From positions 1 through 48,055 of the forward strand of contig PKVY01000137.1 of assembly GCA_003131625.1 (NCBI GenBank): a stretch of 48,055 nucleotides of DNA, written 5' to 3'. Of the stretch, positions 14,497-23,072 are shown piece by piece (the stretch's first letter is position 1; each line of letters starts with the position of its first letter). This DNA is from Acidobacterium sp. GTDB lineage: Bacteria > Acidobacteriota > Terriglobia > Terriglobales > Acidobacteriaceae. A program made the translations under genes and the position numbers. The notes beneath the pieces are model-generated. The model searched no databases. It was not told the DNA's origin and saw only the letters and a list, made by a program, of their open reading frames with translations.

Positions 14497-16536
14497 ATGC
14501 GAATCCTTTACGGCGCTACGATTTTTCTCGGAGCTTTTCTGCTCTTCGCCGTCGAGCCCATGGCGGCCAAACAACTGCTGCCCGCGCTCGGCGGGTCGTC
14601 CGCCGTCTGGATCACCTGTCTCGTGTTCTTCCAGACCGCTCTGCTGCTCGGATATCTCTACGCGCACTGGCTGAGCCGGCGCACGGCGGCGCGCATGGCG
14701 GTGGTCCTGCACATCTCCATGCTCGTGCTGGCGGTGAGTGTGCTTGTGTTTGTCTCTCAACCGAATCTGAGCGCGGCCGCTGAGCATCCGCTGACTGCAA
14801 TCTTTCAGGCACTCACGCTGACCATCGGGTTGCCGTTCCTGCTGCTCGCATCGACCAGTCCTCTGCTGCAACTGTGGCTGGCGCGGCAGCAGCGGAGCGC
14901 TGTGCCGTGGAAACTGTTTGCCCTGTCGAATGCGGGATCGCTGTTGGCTCTGGTGCTGTACCCCACGCTGATCGAGCCGCACCTTTCGCTGGTTGTGCAG
15001 CGCAAAGCCTGGGGTTGCGGATTCGGAATCTATGCTGTGCTTTGCACTGTGATCGCGTGGCGGCCACGACAGACGGAAGGCGCCGGTACCCCGGAACCGC
15101 AGTCTGCTGCGGGAGTGACGCGGAGTTCCTTGCGGGCGAGGCTGCTCTGGTTCCTGCTGCCGGCCGGAGCGGCGATGCAATTGTGCGCCGTCACCAGCCA
15201 TCTGAGCCAGAATATTGCGGCCATCCCGCTCTTGTGGGTGCTGCCGCTGGGTATTTATCTGCTGACGTTTATCGTTGCGTTTGAAGTTCCTGGCTTTTAT
15301 CGGCGATGGCTGATGGTGCGACTGCTGGCGCTGGGACTTGCCGCGCTGGCTTACATGCTGTCGCAAACCGATGCGACCTGGCCGATCCAGTTCAGCATTG
15401 GCTTCTTCCTCATCGAACTTTTCTTCGCCTGTCTCTTCTGTCATGCGGAGACGTACGCACTGCGGCCTGCTCACCCCTCCGAATCGACGCTGTTCTATTT
15501 GCTCATCGCCGCGGGTGGAGCGGCGGGGACCATCTTCATCGGAATCGGCTGCCCGCTGCTCTTCGACGCGAATTACGACGTGGCGATCGCGTTCCTGGCG
15601 ACCGCTGCGCTGGCTCTGGTCGTCACCTGGCAGAACGGATGGCCCCAGCGGCTGCTGTGGTCGGTGGGAACCGCTCTTCTGCTGGCGCTGGTTATCATGC
15701 TGCACATCGTTTATGCGCGCAGCACTCTGGTGGAGGAAAGGAATTTCTATGGCGCGCTGCGGGTGCGGGAGTCGCATGTTCCACCACAGGCCGAGACCGT
15801 GCGCACCCTGCTGCATGGCACCATCGAGCACGGCACGCAGTGGTTCGCCCCGCAGTTTCGACGCAACCCAACGACTTACTACGCGACGGATTCGGGAGTG
15901 GGCCTGGCGCTTCGCTTCTGTTGCGACGATCGGCCCCGCAACATTGGCGTGGTCGGCCTGGGCGCCGGAACCCTGGCGGCTTACGGGAAGCCCGACGATC
16001 AGATGCGATTCTACGAGATCAACCCGGCCATCCGCCCCATCGCGGAAAATCTGTTCACGTACCTGCGTGAATCAGGTGCGCAGATTTCCTTCGCCGACGG
16101 CGACGCGAGGATTTCCCTCACGCGCGAGGCTCCGCAGAATTTCGATGTGCTGGTGATCGATGCTTTTTCCGGCGACGCGATCCCGATCCACCTGCTCACC
16201 ACGCAGGCCATGCGTGTTTATCTACGGCAGTTGGCGCCCGGTGGGGTTCTGGCGTTTCATGTCTCGAACCAGTATCTGGATCTGCCGCCGGAGATTGCCG
16301 CGCTCGCCGCCGCCTCGGACATGGAAGCCCGCGTTGTCGACACGCCGCCGCAGGAAGCTCGCGGTGAATACCGGGCAACGTGGGTGCTGGTGACCAACAA
16401 CTCTGCTTTTCTCGCGGAACCGCAAGTGGCGGCATTCGCGCGAGCAATTCACGCGAGGGCCGATCTGCGGGCGTGGACCGACGACTATTCGAGCCTGCTG
16501 CCGATTCTTCAGTGGCGGGTTCCCAGTCGGAACTAG
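14497..16536 (+). CDS. Membrane protein with C-terminal spermidine-synthase-like (SAM-fold) domain
   Basis: A 679-residue inner-membrane protein. About twelve hydrophobic segments fill residues 1-430 (starting ATIFLGAFLLFAVEPMAAKQ, which is the hallmark opening of this family). The soluble C-terminal part from about 440 has the Rossmann methyltransferase/spermidine synthase fold: IGVVGLGAGTLAAYG near 482, RFYEINP near 503 and DVLVIDAFSGDAIPIHLLT near 549. The conserved aspartates of aminopropyl transfer are partly kept, so the chemistry may be aminopropyl transfer or something different; these fused proteins are not well characterised. The ATG at 14497 is chosen; an in-frame TTG at 14482 is possible. 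It is divergent from the Hsp70-like gene across a 117-bp gap. Confidence 0.85.
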   Translation: MRILYGATIFLGAFLLFAVEPMAAKQLLPALGGSSAVWITCLVFFQTALLLGYLYAHWLSRRTAARMAVVLHISMLVLAVSVLVFVSQPNLSAAAEHPLTAIFQALTLTIGLPFLLLASTSPLLQLWLARQQRSAVPWKLFALSNAGSLLALVLYPTLIEPHLSLVVQRKAWGCGFGIYAVLCTVIAWRPRQTEGAGTPEPQSAAGVTRSSLRARLLWFLLPAGAAMQLCAVTSHLSQNIAAIPLLWVLPLGIYLLTFIVAFEVPGFYRRWLMVRLLALGLAALAYMLSQTDATWPIQFSIGFFLIELFFACLFCHAETYALRPAHPSESTLFYLLIAAGGAAGTIFIGIGCPLLFDANYDVAIAFLATAALALVVTWQNGWPQRLLWSVGTALLLALVIMLHIVYARSTLVEERNFYGALRVRESHVPPQAETVRTLLHGTIEHGTQWFAPQFRRNPTTYYATDSGVGLALRFCCDDRPRNIGVVGLGAGTLAAYGKPDDQMRFYEINPAIRPIAENLFTYLRESGAQISFADGDARISLTREAPQNFDVLVIDAFSGDAIPIHLLTTQAMRVYLRQLAPGGVLAFHVSNQYLDLPPEIAALAAASDMEARVVDTPPQEARGEYRATWVLVTNNSAFLAEPQVAAFARAIHARADLRAWTDDYSSLLPILQWRVPSRN

Positions 16537-16567
16537 CCGAAAATCCCTTGCGAATTCATGGCTAAGC

Positions 16568-16609
16568 GGCACTGCTCGACATTTCCTTAAGGGGGTCTGG
16601 GGCAGTGCC
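16568..16609. repeat. Inverted repeat downstream of the synthase gene
   Basis: GGCACTGC (16568-16575) and GCAGTGCC (16602-16609) form a perfect 8-bp stem with a 26-base loop that itself contains the palindrome CCTTAAGG (16585-16592). It lies 32 bases after the synthase stop. It may act as a weak terminator or as leader structure for the receptor gene downstream; there is no U-tract on the plus strand. Confidence 0.4.
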
Positions 16610-16652
16610 ATAGACGGTGAAATGAGCAGATTTTTGTTCATTTCGATCAATT

Positions 16653-16681
16653 TTGTGGCTAAAAATGCAAAATTGTGGTTA
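16653..16681 (+). repeat. Direct repeat TTGTGGYTA in the receptor promoter region
   Basis: TTGTGGCTA (16653-16661) and TTGTGGTTA (16673-16681) repeat at a 20-base interval, about two helical turns, in an A/T-rich stretch 122 bases before the receptor start. The local base content is much lower in GC than the surroundings, so this is probably the promoter zone (TAGATT at 16680-16685 is a possible -10). The repeat could be a regulator site. Only the sequence repeat is seen. Confidence 0.35.
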
Positions 16682-16802
16682 GATTATGGCCACGTCCGTT
16701 CCTTCTCGGAACTCGATGTCGGCCAGAGGCTGTGACAAATCCAGCAATTTTCCTCGAACTCAGGGAAACAGACTTCAGGCAATGAAAAAGGGGGAGAACC
16801 CT

Positions 16803-19800
16803 ATGACGACCAATTTGAGGCGGCTAGTTTGGGGATGCGCGCTGAGCATGTGCATGTGCGTCCCTGCGGCAATGGCGCAAAATGTGACCGGCTCCATCAC
16901 CGGTGAGGTCACCGATCCGAGCGGAGCAGTGGTTTCGGGCGCCCAGGTGGTGGCGCATAACCTGGACACAGGGGTCGACACTGCGGCGACCTCCAACGCC
17001 GACGGCGTTTATCGCATCGACTTCCTGCCGGCCGGACACTACCAGGTGACGGTGACGGCGTCCGGGTTCAGCAAGACGACGCTCCCCGAGTTCTCGCTGG
17101 AAGCGGTCGAGACCCCGACACTCAATGTCACGCTCCAGGTTGGAGCGGCCACGACGACGGTGAATGTATCGGGCAGCGCGCCCATTCTGAACACGAGCGA
17201 CCCGACCATCAGTTCCACATTTACCGCGAACACGATTTCGAATTTTCCGCTCAACGGCCTCGACTTTTCCGCAGTCACTCTGTACGAGCCGGGTGTCGTC
17301 GATACGGCCGGCACCTCGGGCCCTACTCAAATTGAGCGCAGCAATTATTTCGTCGATACCCCGAACATGAACGGCAATCGTGCCCAGGCGAACAACTACA
17401 CGCTGGACGGCATCGACATCAATGAGACGTTCAATAACCTGATTGCCTACAGCCCCGCCCCGGACGCGTTGCAGGAAATGAAAGTGCTGACCGCGAATGC
17501 ACCCGCCGCATTCGGGAATGTGAATGGCGGCGGGGTGGTCAGCATTCTGAAAAGCGGGACCAACCGCTTTCATGGCTCAGCGTACGGCTACGTGCAGGAC
17601 TACCGGCTGGACGCCAATTCGTGGACCAATAACGAGGCGGTACCGCAGCTGCCGATTAACCCGTTTTCGCAGGCTCAGTTTGGCGGCAGCTTCGGTGGAC
17701 CGATCAAACGCGACAAGTTGTTCTTCTTTGTCGACTATCTCGGATCGCGCTATCACAGAGGAGGCACAGGCTCGGCGAGCGTATTTACGTCGGCTATGCG
17801 CGGCGGCGATTTCTCCGTGCTGCTGGGCGGTTCCAATCCGATTCAGCTCTACGACCCGGAGAATGGCTTCGCGCCGTATGCCGGCAACAAGGGAGTACCG
17901 ATCGTCAATTCGGTCGCGAAGTTTCTGTTTGCCAATCCGACTTTCTATCCGCTGCCGAATGCGGCGCCGACGGATGGGATCGTCAACAACAACTACCAGG
18001 GGCCGACTCGCAATTACAAGGCCAATAACCAGGGCGACATCAAGATTGAGTACGATCCGCGCGGCGCGGACAAGATTACGGGCTTTTATTCCATGTCGAC
18101 GGCGTATGACGGATCGACGGCGGTGCTGCCTATTGAGTTCCCCGGCGTGAATCTGTTCCCGACGAAGGTGGTCGGCGCAAACTGGGTGCATACGTTCTCG
18201 GCGAATCTGATTAACTCTGCCCGCATCGGCTTTACGCGTACCGACTGGAACACCGGCTTGCCGCAGGATCCGACCGGGAAGTTCGGAACCGGTGGCAACG
18301 CCAAAGTGGGCATCACCTTCCCCAACCAGTCTTACAATGGCTTCTCGTTCCAGGGCATCAACGGCGGCATCACCGGCGTCGGCACACCCGCTTTCGATGG
18401 CGGCCTCATCGACAACACCTACAGCTATATGGATGACGTGACGTGGCAGCGCGGACTGCACACGCTGAGCTTCGGCGTTGAGGCCATCCGGTACGAAAAC
18501 AACTATCCCACCAGCAACAACAACGGGTATCTGGGATCGCTGAATTACAACGGCGCGTTCACCAGCAATCCTTCGTTGCCCAACGCGGGCGGATACGGAG
18601 GCGGAGACTTCGTGCTCGATCGTGTGAGCGGAGCCGCCGTGACCCTGAGCAGCGTAAACGTGGGGCAGCGCCAGTGGCGTGCAGCCGGCTACGCCCAGGA
18701 TGACTACAAGATTCGCCCGCACCTGACTCTGAACGTCGGCGTGCGTTACGAATACGACGAGCCATGGATTGAGGAGAACGACAAGACGGGCAACATCGAC
18801 CTGAACACCGGACAGATTATCTACGCGGGCCATGTCCCAACCGGCGCGCCTTCCGGATCGGGCGTCTGCAGCAATCTCGGCTGCTACCAGCCCAATTACC
18901 GGCAGATTATGCCGCGGCTTGGCTTCGAATATCAGGCAATGGACCGCCTGGTAGTTCGCGGCGGCTACGGAGCCACCAGCTTCTACGAAGGCAATTCCTC
19001 AAACCAGCGGTTGACGTCGATCACGCCCTTCATTCAGGCGGTCAACGTGAATGTGGTCGCTCCCACGCCGGGTAATCCTGGGAGCCCGCGCACCGCGGAA
19101 CAGGGCTTTGCCGGCGGCAGCGTGGCCTACGGCGGCACCTTTAACGTCTACCCGCAAAATATTCAGCCGGCGTACATACAGGAGTGGAACCTGACCCTCG
19201 AATATGCTCTAACCCACACAGCATCGCTGCAGGCGGGATACCTCGGAGAGTCAGGCCAGCACATTGAGGACTACGGGAACGTCAATCAGTATCTGGTGAA
19301 TGGCGACCCGACCTCCGCGCCGTTTTACAACAACCAGTATCTCGGCATTAACGCGATTGACCCCTCGGTGAGCATCGGATCGAATTCTCTGCTCATTACC
19401 GAATCGCGGGCCAAGATGAACTTCAACGCCCTGGAATCGACGCTGCGCGAGCGCCTTAACCATGGTCTTGAGTTTTCAGTGAACTACACCTACAGCAAGG
19501 CGATGACCAACAGCCTCGGCAACTACGCGCTGAACGTCAATGGGTTCGGCGGCGCCTTCCAGAACTATTACAACGCGGCAGCCGACTACGGTCCGGCCGG
19601 CTACGACGTGAAACATAACCTGTCTTTCACCGGCGTGTATGCGCTTCCGTTCGGACGCGGGCGGGACTACTTCGCCGGCGCCAACCGGGCGCTCGATGAG
19701 GTCATCGGCGGCTGGAAGATTTCAACGGCGGGCGTGGCGTGGTCCGGATTCCCGGAGACGCTGAACGGGCCGGGTAACAACTCAAACAGCTACGGCAATT

Positions 19801-20198
19801 CGCGGCCGAATCAGTACCGGCCGCTGAAAATCGTCGATCGCAGCCTGACGAACTGGTTCGGCACGGACCCCTCGGCCACTCCCTGCACGCAGGCGGGCGT
19901 GGACAACGGCGTGTGTGCGTATGGAGTACCGGCGCCCAACGCGTTCGGCACGGCTCGCAACGGCACCGTGCGCGGCCCCGGCTTCACCAATGCGGACCTG
20001 TCGGCCTTCAAAGACTTCCGCACGTACCACGAGCAGGCGATCGGATTTCGCTTCGATGCCTTCAACGCGTTCAATATCGTCAGTTATGGGAACCCGGACA
20101 CCGGCGTCACCGACTCCACTTTCGGGCAGATTGCTCCGCTTGGCCAGATCCGTTCAACGGAGCGGCGTTTGCAGTTCTCCCTGCACTACGCGTTCTAG
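16803..20198 (+). CDS. Oar-like TonB-dependent outer-membrane receptor with CarboxypepD_reg domain
   Basis: A 1131-residue outer-membrane protein. Residues 1-25 are a signal peptide ending AAMA before QNVTG. A carboxypeptidase-regulatory-like domain follows (about 28-112: GSITGEVTDPSGAVVSGAQV, YRIDFLPAGHYQVTVTASGF). The plug domain is near 135-270 (NNYTLDGIDINE, NVNGGGVVSILKSGTN, FHGSAYGYVQDYRLDANSW), and the rest is a beta barrel ending in aromatic LQFSLHYAF, the usual signal for outer-membrane insertion. The ATG at 16803 is chosen since GGGGGAG lies 7 bases upstream and gives a clean signal peptide. This family is highly expanded in Acidobacteriota and imports oligosaccharides or other large nutrients. 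Its position ahead of the amino-sugar genes suggests that substrate, but a strong hairpin separates them, so coupling is inferred. Confidence 0.92.
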   Translation: MTTNLRRLVWGCALSMCMCVPAAMAQNVTGSITGEVTDPSGAVVSGAQVVAHNLDTGVDTAATSNADGVYRIDFLPAGHYQVTVTASGFSKTTLPEFSLEAVETPTLNVTLQVGAATTTVNVSGSAPILNTSDPTISSTFTANTISNFPLNGLDFSAVTLYEPGVVDTAGTSGPTQIERSNYFVDTPNMNGNRAQANNYTLDGIDINETFNNLIAYSPAPDALQEMKVLTANAPAAFGNVNGGGVVSILKSGTNRFHGSAYGYVQDYRLDANSWTNNEAVPQLPINPFSQAQFGGSFGGPIKRDKLFFFVDYLGSRYHRGGTGSASVFTSAMRGGDFSVLLGGSNPIQLYDPENGFAPYAGNKGVPIVNSVAKFLFANPTFYPLPNAAPTDGIVNNNYQGPTRNYKANNQGDIKIEYDPRGADKITGFYSMSTAYDGSTAVLPIEFPGVNLFPTKVVGANWVHTFSANLINSARIGFTRTDWNTGLPQDPTGKFGTGGNAKVGITFPNQSYNGFSFQGINGGITGVGTPAFDGGLIDNTYSYMDDVTWQRGLHTLSFGVEAIRYENNYPTSNNNGYLGSLNYNGAFTSNPSLPNAGGYGGGDFVLDRVSGAAVTLSSVNVGQRQWRAAGYAQDDYKIRPHLTLNVGVRYEYDEPWIEENDKTGNIDLNTGQIIYAGHVPTGAPSGSGVCSNLGCYQPNYRQIMPRLGFEYQAMDRLVVRGGYGATSFYEGNSSNQRLTSITPFIQAVNVNVVAPTPGNPGSPRTAEQGFAGGSVAYGGTFNVYPQNIQPAYIQEWNLTLEYALTHTASLQAGYLGESGQHIEDYGNVNQYLVNGDPTSAPFYNNQYLGINAIDPSVSIGSNSLLITESRAKMNFNALESTLRERLNHGLEFSVNYTYSKAMTNSLGNYALNVNGFGGAFQNYYNAAADYGPAGYDVKHNLSFTGVYALPFGRGRDYFAGANRALDEVIGGWKISTAGVAWSGFPETLNGPGNNSNSYGNSRPNQYRPLKIVDRSLTNWFGTDPSATPCTQAGVDNGVCAYGVPAPNAFGTARNGTVRGPGFTNADLSAFKDFRTYHEQAIGFRFDAFNAFNIVSYGNPDTGVTDSTFGQIAPLGQIRSTERRLQFSLHYAF

Positions 20199-20203
20199 CG
20201 GGA

Positions 20204-20231
20204 CGGCTGCCGCGAGAGCCAGCGGCAGCCG
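20204..20231 (+). terminator. Hairpin terminator after the TonB-dependent receptor gene
   Basis: CGGCTGCCGC (20204-20213) pairs perfectly with GCGGCAGCCG (20222-20231) around an 8-base loop, six bases after the receptor stop. There is no long U-tract, as is common in GC-rich bacteria. It probably ends most receptor transcripts and separates the receptor from cutC. Confidence 0.7.
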
Positions 20232-20319
20232 CATTCGCTCGACCGGGCACGGTTCGGTTCAGCCAGTGGTATAACGGCGCGTGGAAGCTGGGGCGATGGG
20301 ACAATGGGATTCAGACCGT

Positions 20320-21087
20320 ATGCAAGTTGAAATATGCGTCGATTCGGTGGAATCGGCGATCGCCGCGGAGCGCGGCGGGGCACAGCGCGTAGAACTCTGC
20401 GGCGATCTGCTGGAAGGAGGCACCACTCCTTCCTCTGGCCTGATTGCCCTGGTTCGCCGCCGCATCGGGATCGGCATGTTTGTGATGATTCGCCCCCGCG
20501 GCGGAGACTTCTCCTATACCGACCACGAATTCGAGGTGATGCAGCAGGACATCCGGAACGCGCGCGAACTGGGCGCGGATGGCATCATCCTGGGAGTGCT
20601 GGATGAGCATGCGCACGTCGACGTGCCCCGAACCCGGCATCTGGTGGAGCTGGCGCAACCTTTGCCGGTGACGTTTCATCGCGCTATCGACATGACCCCG
20701 GATCCGCGAGCGGCTCTGGAGGACGTGGTTGAAACCGGGGCCGCGCGCGTCCTCACATCCGGAGGAGCCGCGAAGGTAACGGAGGGTCTATCCGTGGTGA
20801 CCTGTATGGTGCAGGCCGCGAAAGATCGCATCCAGGTCATGCCCGGCGGCGGCATCACGCCCGAAACCATTGTGAGCGTCGCCGAGGCGACCGGGGCGAC
20901 CGAATTCCACGCCAGTCTGAGAACCGTGCAGACCAGCCCGGTGGAATATCGCAGGCAGGATGTGCAGATGGGCGAGATTCGCGATCGTGAGTATCTGCGT
21001 TTTGTAGTGGAGGAGGAGAGCGTACGCGCCCTTTCGCTGGCACTGCAACGCATGGTTGAAGAACGATCGGCCGCCGGGCCTCGCTGA
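20320..21087 (+). CDS. cutC: CutC family protein
   Basis: A 255-residue TIM-barrel protein. It opens with the family start MQVEICVDSVESAIAAERGG, continues with RVELCGDLLEGGTTPSSGLI, MIRPRGGDFSYTD, FHRAIDMTPDP, RVLTSGGAAKVTEG and MPGGGIT. The start at 20320 gives this canonical N-terminus; in-frame ATG at 20296 or GTG at 20281 would add unrelated residues. CutC was first linked to copper tolerance in E. coli, but that role is disputed; homologues are frequent in bacterial sugar-utilisation loci. Here it precedes a DeoR repressor and amino-sugar genes by 68 bp, which favours a carbohydrate-related role. Function is therefore open. Confidence 0.92.
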   Translation: MQVEICVDSVESAIAAERGGAQRVELCGDLLEGGTTPSSGLIALVRRRIGIGMFVMIRPRGGDFSYTDHEFEVMQQDIRNARELGADGIILGVLDEHAHVDVPRTRHLVELAQPLPVTFHRAIDMTPDPRAALEDVVETGAARVLTSGGAAKVTEGLSVVTCMVQAAKDRIQVMPGGGITPETIVSVAEATGATEFHASLRTVQTSPVEYRRQDVQMGEIRDREYLRFVVEEESVRALSLALQRMVEERSAAGPR

Positions 21088-21113
21088 AGGGTCCGACGGC
21101 TTGAGTAAAAAGC

Positions 21114-21141
21114 GTGACGCACGCCGGGTTTCAGCGATAAT
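21114..21141 (+). promoter_or_regulatory. Candidate sigma-70 promoter for the deoR-led amino-sugar operon
   Basis: GTGACG (21114-21119) and GATAAT (21136-21141) are separated by 16 bases and match the -35 and -10 consensus at 4 and 5 of 6 positions. The expected transcription start is about 8 bases before the deoR ATG, leaving almost no leader and no Shine-Dalgarno. This would let the operon be controlled apart from cutC. Inference from sequence only. Confidence 0.45.
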
Positions 21142-21155
21142 GGTTCGGCAATCCC

Positions 21156-21941
21156 ATGTCACTGAAAACTGAGCAAAGGGCAAAGAAGATCCTGCAGGTC
21201 CTTCTGCAGCACGGCAACGCCTCGGTCGACGAACTGGTGAGCTCTCTGGGCGCGTCGGCTCCCAGCGTTCGCCGCGACCTTGCGCGGCTGGAAGAACGCA
21301 ATCTCGTCCATCGCACCCACGGCGGCGCGCGGCTCGCGGGCCAGATGCAGTACGAGCCGTTTCGCTTTGATTCATCGTTTCATGTGCGCGAATCCCGTTT
21401 CGCCGAAGAAAAACGCCGCATCGGGATGGCCGCGGCGGAGCTGATCCGGGAGCACGACACGGTGGGATTTACCGCCGGTACGACACCGACTCAGGTGGCG
21501 CGCTGCATCCGGCACCGCAATTCGATCCACATCATCACCAACGCTGTGAACATCGCGATGGAGCTCAGTAATCAGCCGGCTCTCAACGTGACGCTGACCG
21601 GAGGAACGATGCGCTGGGCAGGCGCATTCTCACTCACCGGGCCCACCGCCATCGAGATGCTGAGCGGCGTTTTCATGGACAAGACCTTCATCGGCGCCTG
21701 CGGCGTAGACGCGCAGCGTGGCGTAACGACCATCGAGCCGGACGAGGCTGCCGTCTTCCGCGCCATGGTTCGTCAGGCGAAACAGGTGATCGTCGTCGCC
21801 GATTCGAGCAAAATTGGCATGGTGAGCCCTGCGCTTATCTGCGCCGCCAACGAAATCGATGTCCTGGTGACCGATTCCGGAATTTCCGCGGATGCGTTGG
21901 AGGCCTTCAAAGCGAACGACATTGAGGTGTGTGCGGTATGA
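21156..21941 (+). CDS. DeoR/GlpR-family transcriptional repressor (AgaR-like)
   Basis: A 261-residue regulator. The HTH domain is at about 5-58 (ILQVLLQHGNASVDELVSSL, SVRRDLARLEERNLVHRTHGG, the DeoR signature). The DeoRC phosphosugar-binding domain runs from about 75 to 235 (FAEEKRRIGMAAAELI, GFTAGTTPTQVA, IITNAVNIAMEL, TLTGGTMR, DKTFIGACGVD, VVADSSKIG). DeoR proteins are usually released from DNA by a phosphorylated sugar, so an amino-sugar phosphate made by the kinase encoded at 23073 is the likely signal. Its stop overlaps the start of the next gene (ATGA, 21938-21941), so it heads the operon. Confidence 0.93.
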   Translation: MSLKTEQRAKKILQVLLQHGNASVDELVSSLGASAPSVRRDLARLEERNLVHRTHGGARLAGQMQYEPFRFDSSFHVRESRFAEEKRRIGMAAAELIREHDTVGFTAGTTPTQVARCIRHRNSIHIITNAVNIAMELSNQPALNVTLTGGTMRWAGAFSLTGPTAIEMLSGVFMDKTFIGACGVDAQRGVTTIEPDEAAVFRAMVRQAKQVIVVADSSKIGMVSPALICAANEIDVLVTDSGISADALEAFKANDIEVCAV

Positions 21942-23014
21942 GCTCGATCAAATCTCTGGTCTGGCTGTTCCTCGTTGCACTCCTGCCTCCGGCCTTCGCC
22001 GCCAGTCATCCGGTTGCGCTGTTCTATTTGGATAGCGACCCGAGGTCGATCCGCGATTTTTTCGCGCACTCCTCGCAGATCGATCTCCTGGTTCCCACCT
22101 GGTACCAGGTGGATGAGAACGGCCTCGTGACCGGCGCGCCGGAACCCGCCGTGCTGGCCGAGGCTCAGAGCGAAAAATTGCCGGTCATGCCCATCGTTGC
22201 GCTCTTCAACAAGAGGAGCTTCCACCTGCTGGCGACGAGCGCCACAGCGCAGGCCCAGATGAATGCGGCGCTCATTCGCGAGTGCAAGCTGCATGGCTAT
22301 GCCGGTTTCCAGTTCGACCTCGAGAACATTGAATGGACCGATCGCGACGCGCTTTCGGCGATGGTGAAAACCACAGCGGATGCGCTGCACGGCGCTGGCC
22401 TGCAACTGAGCATCGCCACAGTTCCCAACGCCCCCGGATATCCCGGGACCAGCGGCTTCGCAAAATGGATCTACACCGACTGGCGTGGCGCGTACGATCT
22501 TGCGGCAATCGGAAAAGCTGTCGATCTGCTTTGTCTGATGACGTACGACCAGAACACGCGCTGGACCACGCCGGGCCCCGTCGCTGGCTGGCAATGGACC
22601 GTCGACAACCTCAACTACGCGCTGCAGGTGGTGCCGAAGGAGAAGCTTTCGCTCGGCATTCCTCTCTACGGCTATCACTGGTACACGGGCGCGCCGACCC
22701 TAACGCCGGCCGTACGCGAAGGGGAACTGCCCATCGAGAAACCAAATCCCACGGCGGATTACATCAGCGCCGTGGATGCGCTGCAGCTCGCTCACGACTG
22801 GAACGGGAAGATCCAGTGGGACGACGAGGATCACTCCGCGTGGTTCTACTTTTATCGCGACCAGATGCGCGAATGGATTTTCTATACGGATCTGCGTACG
22901 TTTCGGGATCGCTATGATCTGGCGCAGCGCAATGGGCTCGAGGGCTTCTGCTCCTGGGTGCTCGGCGAAGAAGATCCGGCGATCTGGACGTTCCTCCCGA
23001 AGCGACAACAATAG
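21938..23014 (+). CDS. Secreted GH18-like glycoside hydrolase
   Basis: A 358-residue secreted protein with a signal peptide of about 21-22 residues (LFLVALLPPAFA). The TIM barrel resembles GH18 of the spore-cortex/YaaH type: VPTWYQVDENG near 53, the catalytic strand GYAGFQFDLENIEW near 120-133, LSIATVPNAPG near 160, VDLLCLMTYDQNTRW near 188 and SLGIPLYGYHWYTG near 233. In the DxxDxDxE signature only the last Asp (Asp127) and the acid Glu129 are kept, while the first two acidic positions are Ala and Gln; related enzymes such as YaaH also vary there. It would cut beta-1,4-GlcNAc bonds in chitin oligomers, peptidoglycan or N-glycans. It starts inside the DeoR stop codon. Confidence 0.83.
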   Translation: MSSIKSLVWLFLVALLPPAFAASHPVALFYLDSDPRSIRDFFAHSSQIDLLVPTWYQVDENGLVTGAPEPAVLAEAQSEKLPVMPIVALFNKRSFHLLATSATAQAQMNAALIRECKLHGYAGFQFDLENIEWTDRDALSAMVKTTADALHGAGLQLSIATVPNAPGYPGTSGFAKWIYTDWRGAYDLAAIGKAVDLLCLMTYDQNTRWTTPGPVAGWQWTVDNLNYALQVVPKEKLSLGIPLYGYHWYTGAPTLTPAVREGELPIEKPNPTADYISAVDALQLAHDWNGKIQWDDEDHSAWFYFYRDQMREWIFYTDLRTFRDRYDLAQRNGLEGFCSWVLGEEDPAIWTFLPKRQQ

Positions 23015-23072
23015 CCGGCGGATTGCGGACGAGCGCAACCCGTCGCAGCAAGCATCACCTCCAACGGAAGAA

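Noticed and set aside
14380..15831. A 484-codon N-terminal extension of the Hsp70-like frame on the minus strand
   Set aside because: It is antisense to the membrane synthase gene, is very rich in Gln/Arg/His, resembles no protein, and the canonical Hsp70 start MRIGIDFGTT is at 14379.
16686..16802. In-frame ATGs at 16686 and 16782 as the receptor start
   Set aside because: They add residues in front of a clean signal peptide, while GGGGGAG stands right before the ATG at 16803.
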